IMG/VR virus record: IMGVR_UViG_3300037508_000925
Span: 1 to 45,068 of that record
Length of the DNA stretch: 45,068 nucleotides
Source: a virus
Strand: one strand, 5' to 3'
Under the pieces are notes generated by a model. It had not been told where the DNA came from. It worked only from the letters and a program-made list of their open reading frames with translations, and ran no database searches. A program made the translations under genes and the position numbers. Position 1 is the first letter of the stretch. Each line of letters opens with the position of its first letter. This document shows, one piece after another, positions 34,793 to 41,649 of this stretch.

Positions 34793-35342
34793 TGCTCTTT
34801 TAATTGAATCAATTCTTCATCCAATTAAACAAAAAACTGTGATGAAGATTTACTCTAATCTTCGTAGTGCAAATCTAAATCTTATTAAAGATGCAATCCC
34901 AGAAGTTCTTATCTGGGCAACATTTGAAAAAACATTTACTACATGTCTTGGATATGCATTGCAAGAGATAGCAGAAACGTGTGGAAACAATGTTAGAAAC
35001 ACTGACAAAAAGCAAAGAAAAGTTTTAGGAATTGATCTATCAATTAATGAAGAATGGGAGGGTCAACTAAAGGCAAATAAAAATACCCAAACAGGAACAC
35101 ACAAAAATGACTCCATTCAAAAACTTCTTCAAACAACCATTGATCATGAAACGAAAGCTTTTTTTGCTGTTGCTTTTGGTGAGTCTTTTGACTACACACG
35201 GGACAGCATCAGATACATTGGAGGTGAAGCCTTCTGGTCATGGATTGGTATTGATTACACCCAGTTACGTGATATAATTGTAAAAGTAGCAAAAGAAACA
35301 GCAGATGAAGTCAAACATGCTTATGGATATGTTTTACGGTGA
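34779..35342 (+). CDS. Putative PD-(D/E)XK restriction-type endonuclease
   Basis: A 187-aa protein starting at ATG 34779; an upstream in-frame ATG at 34752 lies deep in the previous gene. An N-terminal helical part leads to TFEKTFTTCLGYALQEIAE, like the helix that carries the first acidic residue in type II restriction enzymes. Then come GIDLSINEEWEGQLKANKNT and QTGTHKNDSIQKL. Asp86, with Gln96-x-Lys98 and nearby Glu94, fits a variant PD-(D/E)XK metal site, and NTQTG-like stretches often follow it. It overlaps the Mom-like gene by 38 bases. Likely cleaves DNA lacking the modification; the cut site is unknown. The fold is inferred from motif pattern, not proven. Confidence 0.55.
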   Translation: MNQTDALLIESILHPIKQKTVMKIYSNLRSANLNLIKDAIPEVLIWATFEKTFTTCLGYALQEIAETCGNNVRNTDKKQRKVLGIDLSINEEWEGQLKANKNTQTGTHKNDSIQKLLQTTIDHETKAFFAVAFGESFDYTRDSIRYIGGEAFWSWIGIDYTQLRDIIVKVAKETADEVKHAYGYVLR

Positions 35343-35952
35343 TGAAGATTATACATCACATAACGTAAAACAATTCGTTGTTACACCAACCACACTACAA
35401 ACTGTCAGAGATTTTATTGAAACTTGGCATTATTCTGGCAATGTAAATGGATTGCGTGTATCGAATGCATTTGCACTTCTTGCTGACAATAACATTATTG
35501 GTGGCATGATCTATGGGTCAATGGGAATGGCAAATGTGTGGAAAAAGTATGTTTCTTCTGAAGATAAGATTGTAGAACTTCGTAGACTTTGTTGCATTGA
35601 TAAAACACCAAGAAATACTGAAAGTTATTTCATTGGTAAAACATTGCGATGGATGAAGAAGAACACAGACTTTGAAGTTGTCATTTCTTATGCTGACAGC
35701 TATCATGGTCATTGTGGTACAATCTACAAAGCATCAAACTTTGAATATCATGGCATGACCGCAAAAGGACGTTTGATTGAGTATAATGGTAAAACATACC
35801 ACGATAAATCAATCAGAACTTATCATGAAAATAAGTTTGGTGTGAAGAAATTGAAACCCTTTGCACAAAATCTTAAAGATGCCTTAGAACGAGGTGATGC
35901 AAAGTACATAGATACACCAGGGAAACACATTTACATCTACAAGTTAAAATGA
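35305..35952 (+). CDS. mom: Mom-like DNA modification protein
   Basis: Up to 215 aa. The start may be 35305 or the in-frame ATGs at 35317, 35323 or 35329. Phage Mu Mom changes adenine to a carbamoylmethyl form that blocks many restriction enzymes; it has a GNAT-related fold. Matching blocks: ETWHYSGNVNGLRV (39-52), a GGMIYGSM core, VELRRLCCIDKTPRNTESYF (90-109) and SYADSYHGHCGTIYKASNF (128-146), the most typical part of the family. Overlap with the nuclease gene before it implies coupled expression. Likely protects phage DNA from that enzyme, from host restriction or from both. The chemistry on DNA is inferred from the family. Confidence 0.8.
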   Translation: MKSNMLMDMFYGDEDYTSHNVKQFVVTPTTLQTVRDFIETWHYSGNVNGLRVSNAFALLADNNIIGGMIYGSMGMANVWKKYVSSEDKIVELRRLCCIDKTPRNTESYFIGKTLRWMKKNTDFEVVISYADSYHGHCGTIYKASNFEYHGMTAKGRLIEYNGKTYHDKSIRTYHENKFGVKKLKPFAQNLKDALERGDAKYIDTPGKHIYIYKLK

Positions 35953-36113
35953 CTGATTCAATTTCCAAACGTACTGATGCAATTGATCTTATGATTCAAG
36001 ATCTTCTTACTCGCCATTTTGACATTCGCAACAGTGCTAAGAAACTTGGTTGTGAGAAAGAATTAGATCAACTCAAAGAACAACTATTAACCTATTTGCA
36101 TGAGTTACGGTAA
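35949..36113 (+). CDS. Small helical protein (54 aa), unknown
   Basis: ATGA overlap with the Mom-like gene. Reads MTDSISKRTDAIDLMIQDLL, then RHFDIRNSAKKLGCEKELDQ and a Leu-rich helix. The second half looks like a coiled coil. Its stop (TAATG) overlaps the next gene. No family recognised; tight linkage to the Mom-like gene makes a part in the same process possible. Confidence 0.6.
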   Translation: MTDSISKRTDAIDLMIQDLLTRHFDIRNSAKKLGCEKELDQLKEQLLTYLHELR

Positions 36114-36349
36114 TGGAAATTTATTACTACACATTATTCACATTATTTGCAGTTATCTGCATAATGATGGTCATTGATCCTAATGTTGGAGTTTATATTG
36201 ATCTATTGGCAAAATTCGTTAAATCCAGATTCACACGAGCATATATGATGGTTTGGTTACATCCAAAAAACCCTATTTTTAAGTATAAAGTGTGGAGACG
36301 TTCTATGAAAATGGCAGAAGAATTAAGAAGGGAATATGATAACAAATGA
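36113..36349 (+). CDS. Small membrane protein (78 aa)
   Basis: One clear membrane span at about residues 3-22 (IYYYTLFTLFAVICIMMVID), a second weaker apolar stretch around 24-36, then a basic tail (WRRSMKMAEELRREYDNK). Probably in the host inner or thylakoid membrane with the tail in the cytoplasm. Function unknown. Its end overlaps the next gene by 14 bases. Confidence 0.6.
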   Translation: MEIYYYTLFTLFAVICIMMVIDPNVGVYIDLLAKFVKSRFTRAYMMVWLHPKNPIFKYKVWRRSMKMAEELRREYDNK

Positions 36350-36890
36350 CTATCTTGATTACATGTTTAAGATCCCAATCGTACATCTGACAGCACGAAA
36401 CTGGGATCTTAAAAAGTCTATTTTGTTGGACATGATGAATAAAACTCAAATTGAATTATCTGAAGAAGATGTTCAATCTGATTATCATACACAACAAGAT
36501 AACAATGAAAGTGGTAAACATAATACAGAGATAGAACATTTATTTAAAGAAGAAATAAATTTATTTTGCAATCAACTCAATTTTATTGAATATCGTGTTG
36601 TAATGTCATGGTTTGAAACTGCATCACAGGGAAATTATCATGGGATTCATAATCATGGGTTGGTAGGATATAGTGCTGTGTGTTTTATTGATTATGATAA
36701 AGAAGAACACACAGCAACCCAATTTGTTTCACCCTTTAATAATTTTCTTACAGGACATGCCTTACATTATTCTCCACAAGTTGACGAAGGATCGTTAATA
36801 TTTTTCCCAGCAACTATTCTTCACCATACTGAACCAAACAAATCAACAAAAGAAAGAAAAATATTATCTTTTAATATCAATGTTAAATGA
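36336..36890 (+). CDS. 2OG-Fe(II) oxygenase-like protein (TIGR02466/PF13759 type)
   Basis: A 184-aa protein. Motifs: NYHGIHNHGLVGYSAVCFID with His105-x-His107, TQFVSPFNN, then DEGSLIFFPATILHHTEPN with His163/His164 as distal iron ligand and Arg174 for 2-oxoglutarate. This layout (H-x-H, F-x-x-P, FP-x-x-L-x-H, R) is that of the putative 2OG-Fe(II) oxygenase family common in T4-like cyanophages. Start at ATG 36336 behind AGAAGGGAA. It is one of two iron enzymes in tandem. Substrate unknown. Confidence 0.7.
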   Translation: MITNDYLDYMFKIPIVHLTARNWDLKKSILLDMMNKTQIELSEEDVQSDYHTQQDNNESGKHNTEIEHLFKEEINLFCNQLNFIEYRVVMSWFETASQGNYHGIHNHGLVGYSAVCFIDYDKEEHTATQFVSPFNNFLTGHALHYSPQVDEGSLIFFPATILHHTEPNKSTKERKILSFNINVK

Positions 36891-37344
36891 TATTCACAAA
36901 CACCAGTTTTTGGGTAAGATAGAGTTTCCCACACTTACATGGGATGAGGTTATCTTTAATTTCAATAAGAATGTAATTGAAGATGCTGACTATAAAATCA
37001 TGAATAACTTTGGGTTTGTGACACATCAAACAAGACATAATAAAAAGGTGTGTGCAGTCGGTGAAGAACTACAGAAACTATTTCCAACGAATAACATATC
37101 TGCACATCTTTATGTAAGTTTTCTAGAAATTAGCGAAACGTTTGGTAGACATAATGATTATCAACATGTATTCTTTTGGCAGTGTATTGGTATCACACAA
37201 TGGACTGTATGGGATGATAAAGAATATACATACAATTTGATGCCTGGGGAATTATTATACATTCCTGTAGGAATAGATCATGATACCAAACCAATCACTC
37301 CTAGAGCTGGAGTATCTTATGGCATTGAGCTTGACAATGATTGA
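36880..37344 (+). CDS. Cupin/JmjC-like iron oxygenase homolog
   Basis: A 154-aa protein overlapping the previous gene by 11 bases. Motifs: FGRHNDYQHVFFWQCIG with His91-x-Asp93, WTVWDDKEYTYNLMPGELLY as cupin strands, and IPVGIDHDTKP with His134, then Arg142. These are the expected iron ligands of a JmjC/cupin-4 hydroxylase, though the protein is short. It may act on the same target as its neighbour. The promoter for the next operon lies in its last codons. Confidence 0.65.
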   Translation: MLNDIHKHQFLGKIEFPTLTWDEVIFNFNKNVIEDADYKIMNNFGFVTHQTRHNKKVCAVGEELQKLFPTNNISAHLYVSFLEISETFGRHNDYQHVFFWQCIGITQWTVWDDKEYTYNLMPGELLYIPVGIDHDTKPITPRAGVSYGIELDND

Positions 37345-37359
37345 GTTATGTGCTAACCT
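37331..37359 (+). promoter_or_regulatory. sigma70-type promoter
   Basis: TTGACA (37331-37336), a 17-base spacer ending ATGTGC, and TAACCT (37354-37359). The -10 is poor, but the same ATGTGC-TA context occurs in the promoter at 41464, which suggests a shared promoter type. It faces the gene at 37381. Confidence 0.5.
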
Positions 37360-37380
37360 TATTCAGTCGGCTTTCCCATT

Positions 37381-37545
37381 ATGACTACCTACCAAATGCT
37401 TCTTGATACACTGTCCACGCATCTGTTTAAGATGTGGCAGTCTGGTCATCGTAAAGAGACTTGGAATGAAGAAAACGCACGAGAGATTGCAAGACTAATT
37501 TTGCATGATGTTGAGATGTTTAAAATGATGCAACAGGACAAATGA
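37381..37545 (+). CDS. Small helical protein (54 aa), unknown
   Basis: MTTYQMLLDTLSTHLFKMWQ, then SGHRKETWNEENAREIARLI and a Met-rich tail (EMFKMMQQDK). Two or three helices, no membrane span. First gene after its own promoter; ATGA overlap with the next. Confidence 0.6.
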   Translation: MTTYQMLLDTLSTHLFKMWQSGHRKETWNEENAREIARLILHDVEMFKMMQQDK

Positions 37546-37751
37546 ATACTAGCACAAAATTTCCTTATGATGGATTCTCTTATCGTTTGGAACTTAATGA
37601 AACTCCTATACGAGTATGTTGGTTTCAGTGTGAAGAGCATGTAGATAAGTATATTCAATTACATAAATTAAAAGCAAAAGATTATGTCAAAGAAACCAAA
37701 TCTATGGAGACTGTGGGCAAAAAGCCTGGGAGAAAAAGTAGGAAAAAATGA
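37542..37751 (+). CDS. Small protein with basic tail (69 aa), unknown
   Basis: Opens MNTSTKFPYDGFSYRLELNE, then RVCWFQCEEHVDKYIQLHKL, a compact alpha/beta part with two Cys. The end is strongly basic (GKKPGRKSRKK) and could bind nucleic acid or ribosomes. It overlaps the next gene by 68 bases in another frame, a long overlap for this region. Confidence 0.6.
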   Translation: MNTSTKFPYDGFSYRLELNETPIRVCWFQCEEHVDKYIQLHKLKAKDYVKETKSMETVGKKPGRKSRKK

Positions 37752-37917
37752 CAGAGAAGCAGACTACATTGCTGGTATACGGAGCTTTATACTTTTCACT
37801 TATCTCATTACTAATATTTTTATCGTTGCGGGGGTAATCAGACATTGGAATGATGAACCAACAAACTACTACATCGTACCCATATCATGTCCTAGACCCA
37901 ACAACTCCATGGTATGA
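37684..37917 (+). CDS. Small membrane protein (77 aa)
   Basis: A basic N-terminus (MSKKPNLWRLWAKSLGEKVG) is followed by NDREADYIAGIRSFILFTYL and ITNIFIVAGVIRHW, one membrane span at about residues 31-52. The C-terminus is polar and ends in CPRPNNSMV. Both the long overlap upstream and that with the next gene are out of frame. Function unknown. Confidence 0.6.
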   Translation: MSKKPNLWRLWAKSLGEKVGKNDREADYIAGIRSFILFTYLITNIFIVAGVIRHWNDEPTNYYIVPISCPRPNNSMV

Positions 37918-38026
37918 ATGGCTCTGTTATTGTGAGATATGTTACCAGTTAGAAGTTTCAGGTCAACCAAACTGGAATCGTTTTATGAGATACAGAAATT
38001 ATTTAAAGGAAATTGGAGTATTATGA
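37850..38026 (+). CDS. Small Cys/Trp-rich protein (58 aa)
   Basis: Starts at ATG 37850, or at 37853 because the first two codons are both ATG. MMNQQTTTSYPYHVLDPTTP, then WYEWLCYCEICYQLEVSGQP and NWNRFMRYRNYLKEIG. Three Cys within five residues (CYCEIC) could bind metal. The overlap on both sides and the compact aromatic core argue that it is real. Function unknown. Confidence 0.55.
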   Translation: MMNQQTTTSYPYHVLDPTTPWYEWLCYCEICYQLEVSGQPNWNRFMRYRNYLKEIGVL

Positions 38027-38238
38027 GTGAACAACATTGGTTTTACAGAAAGTGGGGTCTTAATCAAGAAACTCCTATGGATGAAGTTTATGAAAGACTT
38101 GCTGCTCTTGAAGATAAAGTTAAAAGGTTAGAAGAAGAGAATGTGGAGACAAGTAACGAACTTTATCGTATGGAAAACTCTCTTGATGCTCGTATAGATA
38201 TTATCGTAGAACATTGCAAAATTGATCAAAATGTATGA
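38023..38238 (+). CDS. Coiled-coil protein (71 aa)
   Basis: Starts at ATG 38023 in the stop of the previous gene; a longer frame upstream is a shadow. MSEQHWFYRKWGLNQETPMD, then a strong coiled coil (VYERLAALEDKVKRLEEENV, ETSNELYRMENSLDARIDII). Probably oligomeric. Function unknown. Confidence 0.65.
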   Translation: MSEQHWFYRKWGLNQETPMDEVYERLAALEDKVKRLEEENVETSNELYRMENSLDARIDIIVEHCKIDQNV

Positions 38239-38404
38239 ACTCGACGACTTTGAAAAATCTCTTGCCCACTTCGGCACGAGGGTGGATATCATCATTGCTC
38301 TTGAAATGGGAGGAAAAATTGATTCTATTGCCGCTTACAAAGAGATTAAAGCAGAACTCAAAGAACTTAAGCGAGCAAAGAAGCAATACAGTAAGGACAT
38401 GTAA
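38231..38404 (+). CDS. Small helical protein (57 aa), unknown
   Basis: MYELDDFEKSLAHFGTRVDI, then IIALEMGGKIDSIAAYKEIK and a Lys-rich tail (AELKELKRAKKQYSKDM). Its ATG lies eight bases before the previous stop. The whole gene overlaps the N-terminal extension of the zinc-ribbon frame, so only one of the two can be under full protein selection here. Confidence 0.6.
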   Translation: MYELDDFEKSLAHFGTRVDIIIALEMGGKIDSIAAYKEIKAELKELKRAKKQYSKDM

Positions 38405-38522
38405 TAAATGTGGGGAGACCAAACCCCTTGACAAAAATCACTATCAGGTGGTAAAATGCTTTCGTAGTGGGTTGTCTTACTACTGCAATGAATGCAACAA
38501 ACCCAAACCTAGAGAAGATTAA
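38328..38522 (+). CDS. Zinc-ribbon protein with uncertain start
   Basis: The clear part is the last 47 residues: VRTCNKCGETKPLDKNHYQ, then VKCFRSGLSYYCNECNKPKP, with two CxxC pairs that would hold one zinc. This resembles small phage zinc-ribbon or HNH-related fingers. No ATG, GTG or TTG lies close before it. The nearest is TTG 38328 (64 aa); ATG 38235 would give 95 aa. Both run through the previous gene in another frame. Internal start, frameshift from the 57-aa gene, or a decayed start are all possible. The promoter for the next gene lies inside it. Confidence 0.5.
   Translation: MPLTKRLKQNSKNLSEQRSNTVRTCNKCGETKPLDKNHYQVVKCFRSGLSYYCNECNKPKPRED
38428..38457 (+). promoter_or_regulatory. sigma70-type promoter inside the zinc-ribbon frame
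   Basis: TTGACA (38428-38433), an 18-base spacer and TAAAAT (38452-38457, five of six). A GGGG...CCCC hairpin ends right before the -35, as in the tRNA-Leu promoter. It faces the AbrB-like gene at 38525. Confidence 0.65.
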
Positions 38523-38524
38523 TT

Positions 38525-38983
38525 ATGGACTTTGACTACAAAAAGTATTCGCTTGAAAAACTTGAAGAGTGGGTACACGATGCTATGAGTAGTGATGCAT
38601 CACCTCACGAAATCTATTCAACCATTCGTGAAGTTGTTCGTGAAAACTATAATTATCACAGAGAACAAGTGAGTCGTGCATATGGACTTCTTGAACTTTT
38701 GAGTGGTCATCGTCCTGTTGCAGATACAGATATGGAGAAAGCAAAACAGGAATACTTGGAATCTATACATCCAGATGTTCCTGATGATGAGCCAATTGTT
38801 TTACAGAAAAAATGGATTATGCCTGTAGAAGAAGTAATGGACGAAGACACTTATGAAATAAATTATGCCATCACATTCCCACAAGATTTGCTAGATCAAA
38901 CTGGATGGATGGAAGGTGATCAACTTGAATGGATTGATCGTGATGATGGATCATTTCAACTAAGGAAGGTAAACGATGATTAA
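38525..38983 (+). CDS. Protein with AbrB-like C-terminal domain (152 aa)
   Basis: The N-terminal 90 residues are helical (YSLEKLEEWVHDAMSSDASP, IREVVRENYNYHREQVSRAY). The end, YEINYAITFPQDLLDQTGWM then EGDQLEWIDRDDGSFQLRKV, has the form of the AbrB/MazE swapped-hairpin fold (FP-x-x-LL...GW-x-x-GD-x-L-x-W). Such domains bind DNA as dimers, so it could regulate transcription. The charge here is acidic, which is unusual for DNA binding. Driven by its own promoter; it overlaps the next gene by eight bases. Confidence 0.6.
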   Translation: MDFDYKKYSLEKLEEWVHDAMSSDASPHEIYSTIREVVRENYNYHREQVSRAYGLLELLSGHRPVADTDMEKAKQEYLESIHPDVPDDEPIVLQKKWIMPVEEVMDEDTYEINYAITFPQDLLDQTGWMEGDQLEWIDRDDGSFQLRKVNDD

Positions 38984-39185
38984 AAGACTTAAAAGAAAAG
39001 TATCAGCAACTCGCATGACATTTCTTTCTGTGGCATGTGTTGTTGCTCTTGGAAACACACTCACTGGATGGAGTGTAGTTTCTTGGGTATTGTGGATTCC
39101 ACCTATTGCACTATCTCTTGCTGCAATTACTGGTGTTTGTCCATTTAAGATTATTTGGGAAAAACTTGGATTTGCAAAAGACTGA
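38976..39185 (+). CDS. Small membrane protein, DUF2892-like
   Basis: A 69-aa protein with a basic start (MIKRLKRKVSATR), two membrane spans (about 15-30 TFLSVACVVALGNTLT and 35-54 SWVLWIPPIALSLAAITGVC) and the ending ITGVCPFKIIWEKLGF. A TG-x-CP motif after the second span is a mark of DUF2892 proteins. Function unknown. The stop overlaps the halogenase ATG (TGATG). Confidence 0.6.
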   Translation: MIKRLKRKVSATRMTFLSVACVVALGNTLTGWSVVSWVLWIPPIALSLAAITGVCPFKIIWEKLGFAKD

Positions 39186-40705
39186 TGCATATCTGTGTAA
39201 TCGGAGATGGTGCTGCTGGTCTTATGATGGCAAACTTTTTTGCCTCTAAAGATTACGTTCAAAAATTGACACATATTGGTTCATCAAAGATTCCTTCCAT
39301 AGGAGTTGGTGAATCTACCACATTATTGTTTGAAGAATTGCATCGTTCTTTTGATTATGATTTTAATTCATTCATTAGAGAATCTGACGCTTGTGTAAAA
39401 ACTGGTGTCATGTACTCTAATTGGAGTAAAAATGAGTTTCTTCATTATTTTAAAGTACCGAAAACATATCAAAGATTTGGAGTAAACTTTTTAGAATATT
39501 GTAACTCTTTAGGCAATAAAGATCCTGATATTTTTATTCATGATTTAATTGCTCACAATTTATATCATGGTGTAAAACAAAATAAAATACCTGTAAGAAA
39601 AAAGAATTCTTTTTATGGAAGTTCATGGCACTTTGATGCAGGTAAGTATATTGCATATCTTAAAAAGATATTAACATCTAGGTGGAATAATGTTACAATT
39701 TTTGATGACATTGTAATTGATTGCAATTTTAAAGATGATGGATTGATTGACTCTATAGTATTAGAATCAAATCATGTTATCAAAGCAGATTATTATGTCA
39801 TAGCCACGGGAAAATCAAAGAAAACTTCTGATATTTTTAAAATACAATATCAAGACTTGAGTGATATTCTATTAACTGATAAAGCATTATTCTTTCCAAA
39901 ATCATATAAAGATAAAAGAAAGGAAATGCATCCATATACCATTGCGAAGACAATGAAGAATGGGTGGAGATGGATTACACCAACATGGTCTAGAATAGGA
40001 ACTGGATATGTATTCAGTTCTAAGCACATTTCTGTAGAACAAGCTATTGAAGAATTCCAACAAGATATTGGTGATAATACTATTATACCAAATGTTGTTG
40101 ATTTCCACCCAAAATATAGCATTAAATCATTTAATAAAAACTATGTAACTCTAGGTATGTGTAATGGGTTCTTAGAACCTCTAGATGCTCCTGGATTGTC
40201 TATTTCTTGTTCTCTATCAATTATGTTGGATACGATGTTTGATGGTGGTCAATACTACCATAGCATTGTAAATAAAACCTATGACTATGATCTTGATTAT
40301 TTGAATAGTTTTGCTCAACATTTTTATCGAGGTTGGACTGCTTTCATTTTAACTCAATATAAAACTTGTCATAGATCTGATACACAATTTTGGGTAGATC
40401 ACAAAAATGTAAAATTTGATTACCTTGAAGAACTATTGGATGATTTAAATACTGATACAAATTATAGTCGTGGAATTGTTCCCATGATGGAACAATTTGA
40501 TTGTAATGATAGTTTTTCTGATATGTTAGAAGCATTTAAAATAAATTTAATAACAATGCTTCAAAATACAATTGCCTCAAGAGACATACAATGGAAAACA
40601 AATACACCAGTAGTTCCATCACAATATGATGATCCATGGTATAATAGTGTGGATCACTACGATTTTTTAGAAAACATTCGTAATTTTAATGGAGATTTAA
40701 CATGA
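39185..40705 (+). CDS. Flavin-dependent halogenase homolog
   Basis: A 506-aa protein of the tryptophan-halogenase family, which uses FADH2, oxygen and halide to halogenate aromatic rings. The start at ATG 39185 puts the FAD-binding GDGAAG at residues 7-12. Then IPSIGVGESTT (36-46), SDACVKTGVMYSNW with Lys72 at the place of the catalytic lysine (Lys79 in PrnA), and the family signature GWRWITP (260-266), where the usual Ile before Pro is Thr. FLEPLDAPGLS (329-339) stands for the FxEPLExTG block. All core motifs are present, so activity is plausible. A flavin reductase is not seen nearby. Substrate unknown: free tryptophan, a peptide or a host pigment pathway. Confidence 0.85.
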   Translation: MHICVIGDGAAGLMMANFFASKDYVQKLTHIGSSKIPSIGVGESTTLLFEELHRSFDYDFNSFIRESDACVKTGVMYSNWSKNEFLHYFKVPKTYQRFGVNFLEYCNSLGNKDPDIFIHDLIAHNLYHGVKQNKIPVRKKNSFYGSSWHFDAGKYIAYLKKILTSRWNNVTIFDDIVIDCNFKDDGLIDSIVLESNHVIKADYYVIATGKSKKTSDIFKIQYQDLSDILLTDKALFFPKSYKDKRKEMHPYTIAKTMKNGWRWITPTWSRIGTGYVFSSKHISVEQAIEEFQQDIGDNTIIPNVVDFHPKYSIKSFNKNYVTLGMCNGFLEPLDAPGLSISCSLSIMLDTMFDGGQYYHSIVNKTYDYDLDYLNSFAQHFYRGWTAFILTQYKTCHRSDTQFWVDHKNVKFDYLEELLDDLNTDTNYSRGIVPMMEQFDCNDSFSDMLEAFKINLITMLQNTIASRDIQWKTNTPVVPSQYDDPWYNSVDHYDFLENIRNFNGDLT

Positions 40706-40932
40706 CACTAGGCAAACAGGTAGAAGAATCAATGAAAGAAGCAGAAGCTAATCTTCGCAACGCTTTAGCATTTGCTGCTAGAACAGAACGTCCAATGGTA
40801 GTTTCTGTCATTGCTGATTTGATTAGTCGTATTGAATCGGTGATGTCCACTGATTCATTGTTGGATAAACTTGAAAACCGTAAACCAGGAGATTCTGGTT
40901 TCCTTGGCAATTTCTTTCACAAAGATGACTGA
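40702..40932 (+). CDS. Small helical protein (76 aa), unknown
   Basis: ATGA overlap with the halogenase. MTLGKQVEESMKEAEANLRN, then ALAFAARTERPMVVSVIADL and SRIESVMSTDSLLDKLE, ending in GDSGFLGNFFHKDD. Mainly helical and amphipathic. Co-transcribed with the halogenase and possibly linked to it. No family recognised. Confidence 0.6.
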   Translation: MTLGKQVEESMKEAEANLRNALAFAARTERPMVVSVIADLISRIESVMSTDSLLDKLENRKPGDSGFLGNFFHKDD

Positions 40933-41335
40933 ACTTAAGAAAATACTGCAAGACTGGTGGAACTCTGATAGTTTTAAAGAAATGCAAAAAATGCATGAAG
41001 AAGATCTGCAACGAGCAGTAGGAAAATACCATATGTTGTCTGAAAATGACAAGATTGATATGGTAAATGCAATCTGTCATATTATGTGTCAGGCAGAACG
41101 ACGAGGAACCAGTCATCGTGGGTTAATGAATGAACTTGGCATTTATCCATCTGGATTCTGGATTGATGATCTTATGACAGTTCACAATGCTTTGTGGATG
41201 GAATTCCAAAGTGAAGAGGTAAAGAACTATAAAGCTGAAACCTTAAGGAAAGATGTGGATCTCTTGCAATCCCTAGATAGTAATGTAAAGTTAGGAAGTC
41301 CTAACACGGAGGTCTCACATGACTCTAACGAATGA
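40925..41335 (+). CDS. Helical protein (136 aa), unknown
   Basis: Starts at ATG 40925 in the end of the previous gene; the longer upstream frame is a shadow. MTELKKILQDWWNSDSFKEM, then MLSENDKIDMVNAICHIMCQ and HRGLMNELGIYPSGFWIDDL, with LMTVHNALWMEFQSEE near the end. Soluble and helical. Its 3' end overlaps the next gene by 17 bases and contains that gene's GGAGG ribosome site. Confidence 0.65.
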   Translation: MTELKKILQDWWNSDSFKEMQKMHEEDLQRAVGKYHMLSENDKIDMVNAICHIMCQAERRGTSHRGLMNELGIYPSGFWIDDLMTVHNALWMEFQSEEVKNYKAETLRKDVDLLQSLDSNVKLGSPNTEVSHDSNE

Positions 41336-41480
41336 AGAATGGAATGAAATGATCACACTTAAAAATGCGATCAACGATTATCCTGCCAGTGTACATCCTG
41401 ATAAGATGGAACGGTTCACTGAACTCTTCGTTAGAAGCCTAGAAGGAAAATCTGATGTACGGGTTGACAGTCCTCGTTAG
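41319..41480 (+). CDS. Small helical protein (53 aa), unknown
   Basis: A perfect GGAGG at 41308-41312 precedes ATG 41319, one of the few strong Shine-Dalgarno sites here. MTLTNEEWNEMITLKNAIND, then YPASVHPDKMERFTELFVRS. Two helices. The last codons carry the promoter of the next gene. Confidence 0.65.
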   Translation: MTLTNEEWNEMITLKNAINDYPASVHPDKMERFTELFVRSLEGKSDVRVDSPR

Positions 41481-41492
41481 ATGTGCTACCAT
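41464..41492 (+). promoter_or_regulatory. sigma70-type promoter opening the early block
   Basis: TTGACA (41464-41469), a 17-base spacer ending ATGTGC, and TACCAT (41487-41492). Same -10 context as the promoter at 37331. Predicted start about 41499, with ATG at 41515. Confidence 0.65.
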
Positions 41493-41514
41493 CACTCTGT
41501 TCTTTATTTAAGAC

Positions 41515-41649
41515 ATGCACGAATCCACCCTCGATCTTTTCTGCCATCACGAAGCCGAACGATGTGCTATGATGCTGGAGCAAGCCGCAGCTGAGGCTGA
41601 GGTCACTGTTGACTATTACATGGAGGAATTTCTTCTCGATGACGCCTGA
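41515..41649 (+). CDS. Small acidic protein (44 aa), unknown
   Basis: MHESTLDLFCHHEAERCAMM, then LEQAAAEAEVTVDYYMEEFL and LDDA. Likely a single helix pair, His/Cys near the start, acidic end. It overlaps the next gene by 11 bases. Codon use shifts here to more C and G in third positions than in the fibre region. Confidence 0.55.
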   Translation: MHESTLDLFCHHEAERCAMMLEQAAAEAEVTVDYYMEEFLLDDA

